Source: Acidobacteriota bacterium
GTDB taxonomy: Bacteria; Actinomycetota; Acidimicrobiia; Acidimicrobiales; UBA8190
Direction of reading: 5' to 3'
Length of the DNA: 5,208 nucleotides
NCBI GenBank assembly: GCA_028872975.1
Contig: JAGWNV010000199.1
Coordinates: forward strand, 1-5,208
This document shows, piece by piece, positions 1 to 5,162 of the stretch (positions within the stretch are counted from its first letter, which is position 1; each line of letters opens with the position of its first letter). A program made the translations under genes and the position numbers. The notes below the pieces were generated by a model that saw only the letters and a list, made by a program, of their open reading frames with translations, was not told the DNA's origin and made no database searches.

Positions 1-258
1 GGCGAGGGCGGTGGCGTCGGCCAGCCCGGCGTGGCGGCCGATCTCGTAGACGACGAGGGGCGCCACCCCGCCGGTGAGGACCTGGGTGACCAGCCGGCTC
101 GGGTTGAGGGCCCCGAAGGCGTGGTCCTCGGCCGAGAGGACCGGCCCGCCTGCCGGCGGCTCCTCGGCGGAGAGGACGGGGCCGCCCGCCGGCGGCTCGT
201 CGGCGGGGATGCCGGGGACCGGGGTCGGCTCCGCCGTCGGCTCCACGGAGACGATCAT
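1..258 (-). CDS. N-terminal part of a putative VC0807-like integral membrane protein (runs off left edge)
   Basis: This is an open frame with no stop from the ATG at 258 down to the window edge, giving 86 residues. Residues 1-45 are rich in Pro, Ala, Gly and acidic residues, contain a duplicated 12-residue unit, and look like a flexible cytoplasmic leader. After this comes a stretch reading LNPSRLVTQVLTGGVAPLVV, then YEIGRHAGLADATALA. This begins like a first membrane helix (VLTGGVAPLVVY) and resembles the opening of small VC0807-type membrane proteins, which are several-helix proteins of unknown function. DUF3159-type or septation-protein-like membrane families are alternatives. The ATG was chosen because the frame farther upstream would overlap the divergent ureohydrolase gene. 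A G-rich run lies about 12-17 bases upstream, so the ribosome site is weak. An in-frame GTG at 246 is another possible start. That this is a real gene is fairly secure from codon pattern; the family is a guess. Confidence 0.55.
   Translation of the reverse strand, partial: MIVSVEPTAEPTPVPGIPADEPPAGGPVLSAEEPPAGGPVLSAEDHAFGALNPSRLVTQVLTGGVAPLVVYEIGRHAGLADATALA
130..201 (-). repeat. 36-bp tandem duplication inside the membrane-protein leader
   Basis: Two adjacent 36-bp units (166-201 and 130-165, reading along the minus strand) encode DEPPAGGPVLSA followed by EEPPAGGPVLSA. The DNA copies differ at only a few positions, mostly at third codon positions. The unit length is a multiple of three, so the reading frame is kept. 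The repeat lies in the low-complexity leader before the first predicted membrane helix, so it probably lengthens a linker and does not alter a folded domain. Confidence 0.85.
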
Positions 259-310
259 CGCGCCCGACCGGCCCCCCGGGCACTCGGGTCGGTCCCTCGG
301 GCCGCCCCGG

Positions 311-317
311 AAGGGAG
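311..317 (+). promoter_or_regulatory. Ribosome binding site of the ureohydrolase gene
   Basis: AAGGGAG lies 9 bases before the ATG at 327. This favours 327 over the in-frame ATG at 342. The ATG at 319 is in another frame and too close to the site. No convincing -10 or -35 elements were seen in the 68-base divergent gap (259-326). Confidence 0.65.
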
Positions 318-326
318 AATGGCGGG

Positions 327-1340
327 ATGGGAGCCGATGCCATGTACGGGCCGGCCGTCACCTTCCTCGGCGTCCCCGCCGCCCGCCTCGAGGATCCCGC
401 CACCTACGCCGGGGCCGCCGCCGTCGTGGTGGGCGCCCCCTTCGACGGCGGCACCTCCCACCGTCCCGGCTGCCGGTTCGGCCCCGCCGCCATCCGGACG
501 ACCGACTACCTCCCCCACGACGGGAGGCGGCCGCACCTCGCCCTCGGCCTCGACCCGCTCGCCGAGCTGTCGGTCGTGGACGTCGGTGACGTGACGATGC
601 CCCCCGGCGACATCGAAGGCTCCCTCGAAGCGCTCCAGCGCGCCGTGGGGACCGTCGCCGCCACCGGCGCCATGCCGGTCGTCCTGGGCGGCGACCACAC
701 CATCGCCCTCCCCGACGCCACCGCCGTGGCCGACCACGTGGGGAGGGGACGGGTCTCGGTCGTCCACTTCGACGCCCACGCCGACACCGGCGACACCCAG
801 TTCGGCTCCCTCTACGGCCACGGCACGCCCATGCGGCGGCTCATCGAGTCCGGGGCGGTGCGCGGCGACCGCTTCCTCCAGATCGGCCTGCGGGGCTACT
901 GGCCGGGCCCCGAGACCCTCGACTGGATGGCCGCCCAGCACATGCGCAGCTACGAGATGACCGAGATCGGCCGCCGCGGCCTCGACGCCTGTCTCGACGA
1001 GGCCTTCGCCATCGCACTCGACGACTGCGACGCCGTGTTCCTGTCGGTGGACGTCGACGTGGTGGACCCCGGCCTCGCCCCCGGCACCGGCACGCCCGAG
1101 CCGGGGGGGTTCTCGACACGGGAACTGCTCGATGCCGTCCGGCGGGTGGCCATGGAACTGCCCCTCGCCGGCATGGACGTCGTCGAGGTCTCCCCGCCCT
1201 ACGACTCGGCCGAGGTGACGGCCTATCTCGCCAACCGGGTGGTCCTCGAGGCCCTGGCCGGGGTGGCCTGGCGTCGACGCCGCCCTGCGGACCGCCGGTC
1301 CCCCGAGTCGCCTCTGCTCCAGGACCGGCCGGGCGCCTGA
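327..1340 (+). CDS. Ureohydrolase of the agmatinase/arginase superfamily (SpeB-like; substrate uncertain)
   Basis: A 337-residue cytosolic binuclear metallohydrolase that should cleave a guanidino compound to urea and an amine. All superfamily signatures are visible: GGDHT at 121-125 (His124), DAHAD at 149-153 (Asp149, His151, Asp153) and SVDVDVVDP at 240-248 (Asp242, Asp244). These supply the six metal ligands, usually Mn. His165 in HGTP and Glu287 in EVSP match the usual catalytic or substrate-side positions. An N-terminal segment SHRPGCRFGPAAIR (44-57) is typical of the agmatinase/guanidinobutyrase branch. The last ~25 residues after WRRRRP are Arg/Pro-rich and look like a disordered tail. 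Metal-binding motifs do not settle the substrate: agmatine, guanidinobutyrate, guanidinopropionate or guanidine are all possible. It is transcribed divergently from the membrane protein and convergently with the lar/decarboxylase run, so it is probably its own transcription unit. Family assignment is very secure; substrate is not. Confidence 0.93.
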   Translation: MGADAMYGPAVTFLGVPAARLEDPATYAGAAAVVVGAPFDGGTSHRPGCRFGPAAIRTTDYLPHDGRRPHLALGLDPLAELSVVDVGDVTMPPGDIEGSLEALQRAVGTVAATGAMPVVLGGDHTIALPDATAVADHVGRGRVSVVHFDAHADTGDTQFGSLYGHGTPMRRLIESGAVRGDRFLQIGLRGYWPGPETLDWMAAQHMRSYEMTEIGRRGLDACLDEAFAIALDDCDAVFLSVDVDVVDPGLAPGTGTPEPGGFSTRELLDAVRRVAMELPLAGMDVVEVSPPYDSAEVTAYLANRVVLEALAGVAWRRRRPADRRSPESPLLQDRPGA

Positions 1341-1350
1341 CGGGCCCGGC
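1328..1350. terminator. Possible bidirectional hairpin between convergent genes
   Basis: The arms GCCGGGC (1328-1334) and GCCCGGC (1344-1350) form a perfect 7-bp all-GC stem with a 9-base loop. The hairpin spans the ureohydrolase stop codon (1338-1340) and the 10-base gap before the decarboxylase stop. There is no T-run on either side, so it is not a canonical intrinsic terminator. A hairpin at the meeting point of two convergent genes could still slow polymerase or protect both 3' ends. In DNA this GC-rich, short stems also arise by chance. Confidence 0.35.
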
Positions 1351-2703
1351 TCACCGCATCGAGTCGAGGATCTCCTCCACCATCTCGAGGGTGGTGTGGG
1401 GATGGAGGAAGCACAGACGGGCCACCGTGTCACCCTCCCAGGTGGTGGGCGTGACGAAGGCGGTCTGGGCGGCGAGCAGCTGCACCGACCAGTCGTGGTA
1501 GTCGCCCGGGTCCCACCCCGGGCGCCGCACCAGCACCACCGAGAGGTCGGGCTCGCGGACGAGCTCCACGTGCGGCGCCCGCCGCACCAGGGCGGCGGTG
1601 CCCCGGGCCGTCTCCAGGACGGTCTCGACCGCCTCGCCGTAGGCGTCGGTGCCGTGCACGGCCAGGGAGAACCACAGGGGCAGGCCCCGGGCCCGGCGGG
1701 TCAGGTGGATGGCGTAGTCGCTCGGGTTCCAGATCTCGGGATGGTCCTCTTCGTGGATCACCTCGAGATAGGCGGCCTGTTGGGCGTGGACGGCCTTGGC
1801 CAGCGCCGGCCGGCGGTAGAGGAGCCCGGCGCAGTCGAAGGGGGCGAAGAGCCACTTGTGGGGATCGATCACCACGGAGTCGGCCCGCTCGACGCCGGCG
1901 AACCGGGGCCGGGCGCTCCGTGCGAAGAGCGCCGCGCCTCCGTAGGCGGCGTCGACGTGGAACCACAGGCCCCTCGCCTCGGCCACGTCGGCGACGCCCT
2001 CGAGGTCGTCGACGATGCCGGCGTTGGTGGTGCCGGCCGTGGCCACGACGCCCACGACGTCGGACGGGTCCTGGTCGTGAGCCAGGGCGGCCTCGAGCCC
2101 CGCACCGGTGAGGCGGTGGTCGTCGGTGTCGACCAGGAGCGGGCTCGCCCCCACGATCGACAGGGCCCGGGCCACCGACGAGTGCGACTCCCGGCTCACG
2201 GCGAACCGGACCGGCCGCCCGCCCGCCGCACCTCGGGAGGGAGCCGTGTCCCGGGCCACCACCAGGGCGGAGAGGTTGGCGATGGACCCGCCGGAGACGA
2301 AGCAGCCGCCCGCCCCCTCGGGGAGGCCGACCACGCCGGCCAGGACCTCGAGCGCCTGGTTCTCCGCCGCCACCGCACCGGCGGCCTCGAGCCAGGAGGT
2401 GCCCTGGAGGGAGCTGCAGGAGACGACCATGTCGAACAGAAGCGACGCCTTGGTCGGCGCGGCGGGGATGAAGGAGAGGAACCGGGGGCTGTCGCAGGAG
2501 ACGACGGCGGCGGCGAGGCGGGTGGCGAAGACGTCGAGGACCTCGGCCGGGTCGCGCCCGGCGGGCCCGATGAGGCCGGCCAGGGCGTCGGCCAGGGACT
2601 CGGTGGTGGCCCCTCCGAAGTCCAGGGGTACCGGGTCGAGCGACAGCCGGTCGTGGCAGTACCGCAGGACCATCTCGGTGTGGGCCTCGTCGTGGACGAA
2701 CAT
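1351..2703 (-). CDS. Group II PLP-dependent amino acid decarboxylase
   Basis: A 450-residue fold-type I PLP enzyme of the aromatic-amino-acid/glutamate/diaminobutyrate decarboxylase family (pyridoxal_deC type), expected to be a cytosolic dimer that removes the alpha-carboxylate of an amino acid. Seen in order: N-terminal helix and LDPVPLD (22-28); PRFLSFIPAAPT (73-84); SGGSIANL (137-144), the phosphate-binding segment; ESHSS with His174, which stacks on the cofactor ring; TAGTTNAG (222-229); HVDAAYGG with Asp251, which contacts the pyridine nitrogen; and DPHKW with Lys283, the Schiff-base lysine. The length is near the family norm of about 450-500. The ATG at 2703 lacks a strong Shine-Dalgarno. 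An in-frame GTG at 2766 overlaps the upstream gene's stop (GTGCCTGA) and would add 21 Pro/Ala/Arg residues, but it also lacks a ribosome site. The start at 2703 is preferred because the conserved N-terminal helix begins there. It is last in the larB-larC-orf116 run. The substrate cannot be read from the sequence. Confidence 0.92.
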   Translation of the reverse strand: MFVHDEAHTEMVLRYCHDRLSLDPVPLDFGGATTESLADALAGLIGPAGRDPAEVLDVFATRLAAAVVSCDSPRFLSFIPAAPTKASLLFDMVVSCSSLQGTSWLEAAGAVAAENQALEVLAGVVGLPEGAGGCFVSGGSIANLSALVVARDTAPSRGAAGGRPVRFAVSRESHSSVARALSIVGASPLLVDTDDHRLTGAGLEAALAHDQDPSDVVGVVATAGTTNAGIVDDLEGVADVAEARGLWFHVDAAYGGAALFARSARPRFAGVERADSVVIDPHKWLFAPFDCAGLLYRRPALAKAVHAQQAAYLEVIHEEDHPEIWNPSDYAIHLTRRARGLPLWFSLAVHGTDAYGEAVETVLETARGTAALVRRAPHVELVREPDLSVVLVRRPGWDPGDYHDWSVQLLAAQTAFVTPTTWEGDTVARLCFLHPHTTLEMVEEILDSMR

Positions 2704-2705
2704 CG

Positions 2706-2721
2706 GGTGCCTGGAGGCACC
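2706..2721 (-). repeat. Inverted repeat just upstream of the decarboxylase start
   Basis: On the coding strand this is GGTGCCTCCAGGCACC, a 7+2+7 (practically 6+4+6) perfect inverted repeat ending two bases before the ATG at 2703. In mRNA it would fold over the place where a ribosome binding site should be. It might tie decarboxylase translation to ribosomes arriving from the upstream gene. Chance occurrence is possible. Confidence 0.45.
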
Positions 2722-2745
2722 GGCCCGGGGCTGGGCCCGGGGCTG
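2722..2745. repeat. 12-bp perfect tandem repeat in the decarboxylase leader
   Basis: GGCCCGGGGCTG occurs twice in direct succession (2722-2733 and 2734-2745, plus-strand reading) between the stop codon of the 116-residue gene and the decarboxylase ATG. If the upstream GTG at 2766 were the true start, the repeat would encode a repeated PRAQ/PRAG unit. It has the look of a slippage product. Each unit contains the palindrome CCCGGG. Confidence 0.7.
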
Positions 2746-2758
2746 CTCCCCGACGGGC

Positions 2759-3109
2759 TCAGGCACCGTCGGGCGGCGGTCGCCGGCGCCGGCGGCGGAT
2801 GACGACCTCCGAGCGCTCGGGGTGGTCGGGATCGAGGTGGACGACGGGCAGGTCGTCGTCGGGCGGGTCGCCCGAGGTCTCCCGCACCACCACCGCCTCG
2901 TCGTCGGGCCGGCCGTAGATGGCGTCGCGCAGGCCGAGCATGGCGGCACCGAGGACGCTCGACCCCGGCCGGTCCCGCCAGCGGGCCATTCGAGGGGGCC
3001 GCATGTCGGGATCGGCGTCGGCGGCGTCGGTGGCCTCGAGCCACGCCAGCCACTGCTCGTCGGTCCACTCCTCGGGATCCGGCGGCGGCTGCGGCGGCAG
3101 GTCCACCAT
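2759..3109 (-). CDS. Uncharacterised 116-residue acidic protein in the lar operon
   Basis: I do not recognise a named family. The reading frame starts at an ATG preceded by GAGGAA with 5-base spacing and ends in TGA at 2759-2761. The protein is hydrophilic with no signal peptide or membrane segment. It opens with a Pro-rich stretch (residues 4-10), then an acidic, Trp-containing helix-like segment, EEWTDEQWLAWLEATD (13-28). A central segment around SVLGAAMLGLRDAIYGRP (51-68) looks like an amphipathic helix. A C-terminal part around VVHLDPDHPERSEVVI (89-104) looks like a beta strand-turn-strand and is followed by six consecutive arginines and PPPDGA. The clear domain-like alternation of charged and hydrophobic residues, good ribosome site and position 50 bases after larC and 55 before the decarboxylase argue that it is a real, co-transcribed gene. 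Function is unknown; a small accessory or regulatory partner of a neighbouring enzyme is only inference. Confidence 0.8.
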   Translation of the reverse strand: MVDLPPQPPPDPEEWTDEQWLAWLEATDAADADPDMRPPRMARWRDRPGSSVLGAAMLGLRDAIYGRPDDEAVVVRETSGDPPDDDLPVVHLDPDHPERSEVVIRRRRRRPPPDGA

Positions 3110-3113
3110 CGAG

Positions 3114-3119
3114 TTCCTC
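3114..3119 (-). promoter_or_regulatory. Ribosome binding site of the 116-residue gene
   Basis: On the minus strand GAGGAA lies 5 bases before the ATG at 3109. It is among the best Shine-Dalgarno matches in the window and fixes the start of this small gene, whose frame otherwise stays open far upstream as a shadow of larC. Confidence 0.7.
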
Positions 3120-3125
3120 GGTACC

Positions 3126-3152
3126 GGCGCCCCGGGCCCATCCGGGGGCGCC
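3126..3152 (-). repeat. Inverted repeat in the larC-orf116 gap
   Basis: Arms GGCGCCCC (3126-3133) and GGGGCGCC (3145-3152) form a perfect 8-bp GC-only stem with an 11-base loop in the 50-base gap after the larC stop. No T-run follows in the direction of transcription, so a full stop of transcription is not expected. It could act as a processing or stability element that sets unequal expression of larC and the downstream genes. Further GGCGCC at 3154-3159 adds alternative pairings. Confidence 0.4.
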
Positions 3153-3159
3153 CGGCGCC

Positions 3160-4395
3160 TCAGGCCGGCTCGGGCCCGTCCGGGAGGGGCGGCGGGCGGC
3201 CCTCGCCGGGTTCCGCGCCCGTCCTCCGTCGCCACTTCGACTCGGCCTCGAAGACGACCTCGCGCAGTGGCCTGCCGGTGCGGTCCGCCACGATGGCGGC
3301 GTCGGCGTGCTCGGCCTTGACCCGGCCCGGTCCCACCTTCACCCGCACCGCCATGCCGTCCACGACGACGCTGTCCATCTCCCGGCGCGCCGCCCACCGC
3401 TCGAGGGGCCAGCTCCGCACGCCGAGAGACCCGGTCTCGGCCCGCAGGACCCGGCGGACCGACGCCACGAGCGCCGGGTCGGCCAGGGCGCTCACGGTGT
3501 GGCCGGGCCGGCCCTTCTTCATGACGACCGGGGTGATCCAGGCGTCGGCCGCCCCGGCGTCGAGGAGCATCTCCACGGTGTGGGCGAGGGTCTCGCCGGT
3601 GGCGTCGTCGAGGTTCGTCTCGAGCACGAGCATGGGCTGGCCGTCCCCCTGCTCCACGGGGATCCCCTCGCCGATCACCACCTGGGTGCAATTGGGCAGC
3701 CCGTCGATGTCCCGGGTGCCGGCCCCGAAGCCGGTGGCCTCGATGCGCATGGGCGGCAAGGGGCCGTACCCGCTGGCGGTGGCGGCCAGGAGGGCGGCCC
3801 CGGTGGGGGTGGTGAGCTCCACGGTCAGCTCCCGGCCGTAGGTGGGAACGCCCCGGAGGAGCCGGACCACCGCCGGCGAGGGATTGGGCAGGACGCCGTG
3901 GGCGGTCCGGATGGCTCCCGAGCCGGTGGCGACGGGCGAGGCGAAGACCTCGTCGACGCCGAGGACCTCCATGGCGGCGGCCGTCCCCACGACGTCCACG
4001 ATCGTGTCGTGTCCGCCCACCTCGTGGAAGTGGACCCGCGCCAGGGGGCGGTGGTGGAGCTCGCCTTCGACCCCGGCCAGGACGGCGAAGGTGGCGAGGG
4101 CCCGCTCGGCCACCCGGGGAGGCAGCCGGGCCTCCTCGACGAGGGCGACGATGTGCATGTAGGTGCGGACGACGACGTCGTCGGTGACCTCCACCACGAC
4201 CCGGGTGGCGCCCAGGCCGGCCCGGAGGACCGACTCCACCTCGAGGCGCCATCCCGACATGGGCAGGCGGGCCAGGATGGCCCGGACCTCGTCGAGGTCG
4301 GCCCCGGCGTCGAGAAGGCTCCCGAAGGCCATGTCGCCGGCGATGCCGGCGAAGCAGTGGAACCAGGCCGTCGTCGGGCCTGTGCCTTCGGTCAT
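3160..4395 (-). CDS. larC: Nickel-pincer cofactor biosynthesis protein LarC (nickel insertion)
   Basis: A 411-residue cytosolic protein that, in the characterised family, inserts nickel into the pincer nucleotide by a CTP-dependent cyclometallation, the last step of cofactor synthesis for lactate racemase-type enzymes. Signatures seen: CFAGIAGDMAFGSLLDAG (14-31); HFHEVGGHDTIVDVVG (122-137), carrying a His-rich probable metal-handling site; TTPTGAALL (195-203); TNLDDATGE (260-268); and DAWITPVVMKKGRPG (284-298) with ETGSLGVR (320-327) in the C-terminal half. The last ~20 residues are a Pro/Gly/Glu tail. The start is fixed by the ATGA overlap with the larB stop and by GAGGA 7 bases upstream (4403-4407). 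In Lactiplantibacillus plantarum LarC is made from two frames by programmed frameshifting; here a single continuous frame covers both halves. It is translationally coupled to larB. Confidence 0.96.
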   Translation of the reverse strand: MTEGTGPTTAWFHCFAGIAGDMAFGSLLDAGADLDEVRAILARLPMSGWRLEVESVLRAGLGATRVVVEVTDDVVVRTYMHIVALVEEARLPPRVAERALATFAVLAGVEGELHHRPLARVHFHEVGGHDTIVDVVGTAAAMEVLGVDEVFASPVATGSGAIRTAHGVLPNPSPAVVRLLRGVPTYGRELTVELTTPTGAALLAATASGYGPLPPMRIEATGFGAGTRDIDGLPNCTQVVIGEGIPVEQGDGQPMLVLETNLDDATGETLAHTVEMLLDAGAADAWITPVVMKKGRPGHTVSALADPALVASVRRVLRAETGSLGVRSWPLERWAARREMDSVVVDGMAVRVKVGPGRVKAEHADAAIVADRTGRPLREVVFEAESKWRRRTGAEPGEGRPPPLPDGPEPA

Positions 4396-5162
4396 GCCAA
4401 GATCCTCGCCATCGCCGTGGCCGCCCCGAAGCCGTTGTCGATCCCCACCACCGTCAGGCCCGCCGCGCAGGAGGCCAGCATGGCGAGGAGGGCGGTGACG
4501 CCCTCGAGCCCGGCGCCGTAGCCGGCCGAGGTGGGCACGGCCACCACCGGCGCCGGGGTGATGCCGGCCACCAGGCTGGCGAGGGCCCCTTCCATGCCGG
4601 CCACGACCACCACCCCGTCGGCCTCGAGGAGGTCGTCGACCGAGGCGAGGAGCCGGTGCACACCCGCCACCCCGCAGTCGGCCACCACGGTGGGCTCGAG
4701 GCCGTAGGCGCCGAGCACGGCGCCGCACTCCTCGGCCACGGGCAGATCGGCGGTGCCCGCCGTAACCACGAGCACTCGGGCGGGACGGCGCGCCGCCGGC
4801 CGCCAGACGACGGTGGCATGGGGACCGCAGGTCGTGACGGTGGCGCCGGGGGCCGCCGACGTGGCGGCGTCCACCTGCGGGGGGGAGGCCCGGGTGAGGA
4901 GGACGGGGCCGCCCTGCTCGGAGAGGAGCTCGGCGACGATGGCGGCGCACTGCCCAGGGGTCTTGCCCGGCCCGTACACCGCCTCCCCGGTGTGCTGGCG
5001 CAGGGCGCGGTGGTGGTCGACGCGGGCGAAGCCAAGCTCGGCGAACGGCAACCGCCGCAGGCGCGCCACGGCGTCGTCGGCCGACAGGCTGCCGGCCCGG
5101 ACGTCGTCGAGGAGCTGTCGGAGCGTCGATTCGTCCAGTGCGCAACTATCCTGCCCGGCCAT
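4392..5162 (-). CDS. larB: LarB: nicotinic acid adenine dinucleotide carboxylase/hydrolase
   Basis: A 256-residue cytosolic enzyme that starts nickel-pincer nucleotide synthesis by carboxylating the pyridine ring of nicotinic acid adenine dinucleotide and releasing AMP. The N-terminal LarB-specific part includes LRRLPFAELGFARVDHHRALR (35-55) and YGPGKTPGQCAAIV (63-76). The C-terminal PurE-like domain shows TAGTADLPVAEE (134-145), ADCGVAGVHR (161-170), GMEGALASLVAGI (189-201), VPTSAGYGAGLEGVTALL (209-226), the Cys in SCAAG (232) that corresponds to the family's catalytic-site cysteine, and IDNGFGAA (241-248). The length fits the family's roughly 250. Two ATGs are possible: 5162, chosen because it gives a normal-length N-terminus, and 5192, which would add 10 residues and overlap the divergent gene more. 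The TGA stop overlaps the larC start. It is first in the run within this window; its promoter must lie beyond 5162, mostly off the edge. Confidence 0.95.
   Translation of the reverse strand: MAGQDSCALDESTLRQLLDDVRAGSLSADDAVARLRRLPFAELGFARVDHHRALRQHTGEAVYGPGKTPGQCAAIVAELLSEQGGPVLLTRASPPQVDAATSAAPGATVTTCGPHATVVWRPAARRPARVLVVTAGTADLPVAEECGAVLGAYGLEPTVVADCGVAGVHRLLASVDDLLEADGVVVVAGMEGALASLVAGITPAPVVAVPTSAGYGAGLEGVTALLAMLASCAAGLTVVGIDNGFGAATAMARILA
5147..5152 (+). promoter_or_regulatory. Possible -10 element for a leaderless plus-strand transcript
   Basis: TATCCT fits the actinobacterial TANNNT -10 pattern and ends 8 bases before the ATG at 5161. A transcript from it would start at about 5159-5161, at or next to the start codon, as in leaderless actinobacterial mRNAs. 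No Shine-Dalgarno precedes that ATG, which agrees with leaderless translation. No good -35 was seen. The element lies inside larB codons 4-6. It is notable because AT-rich hexamers are rare here. Confidence 0.4.

Noticed and set aside
259..326. Operator or promoter in the divergent gap
   Set aside because: Only a 6-bp inverted match (CCGACC...GGTCGG) and no TANNNT-like hexamer were found. This is too weak in such GC-rich DNA.
255..1433. 392-codon minus-strand frame opposite the ureohydrolase
   Set aside because: It is the antisense shadow of a gene with full ureohydrolase motifs, and it also crosses the end of the decarboxylase gene.
1396..2802. 468-codon open frame on the plus strand opposite the decarboxylase
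   Set aside because: It is a Gly/Arg/Val-rich low-complexity translation exactly antisense to a gene with clear PLP-enzyme motifs. Long antisense frames are expected at this GC content.
2759..4252. 497-codon minus-strand frame as one protein
   Set aside because: Only the last 116 codons look like protein and are preceded by a ribosome site. The rest is an off-frame reading of larC.
3307..4521. 404-codon open frame on the plus strand opposite larC and the end of larB
   Set aside because: It is a His/Gly/Asp-rich shadow translation with no domain-like pattern. The minus strand carries unmistakable LarC and LarB motifs.
3160..5145. 661-codon minus-strand frame suggesting a fusion upstream of LarC
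   Set aside because: The part before the ATG at 4395 is an Arg/Pro/Gly-rich off-frame reading of larB. The ATGA overlap and ribosome site mark a separate larC start.
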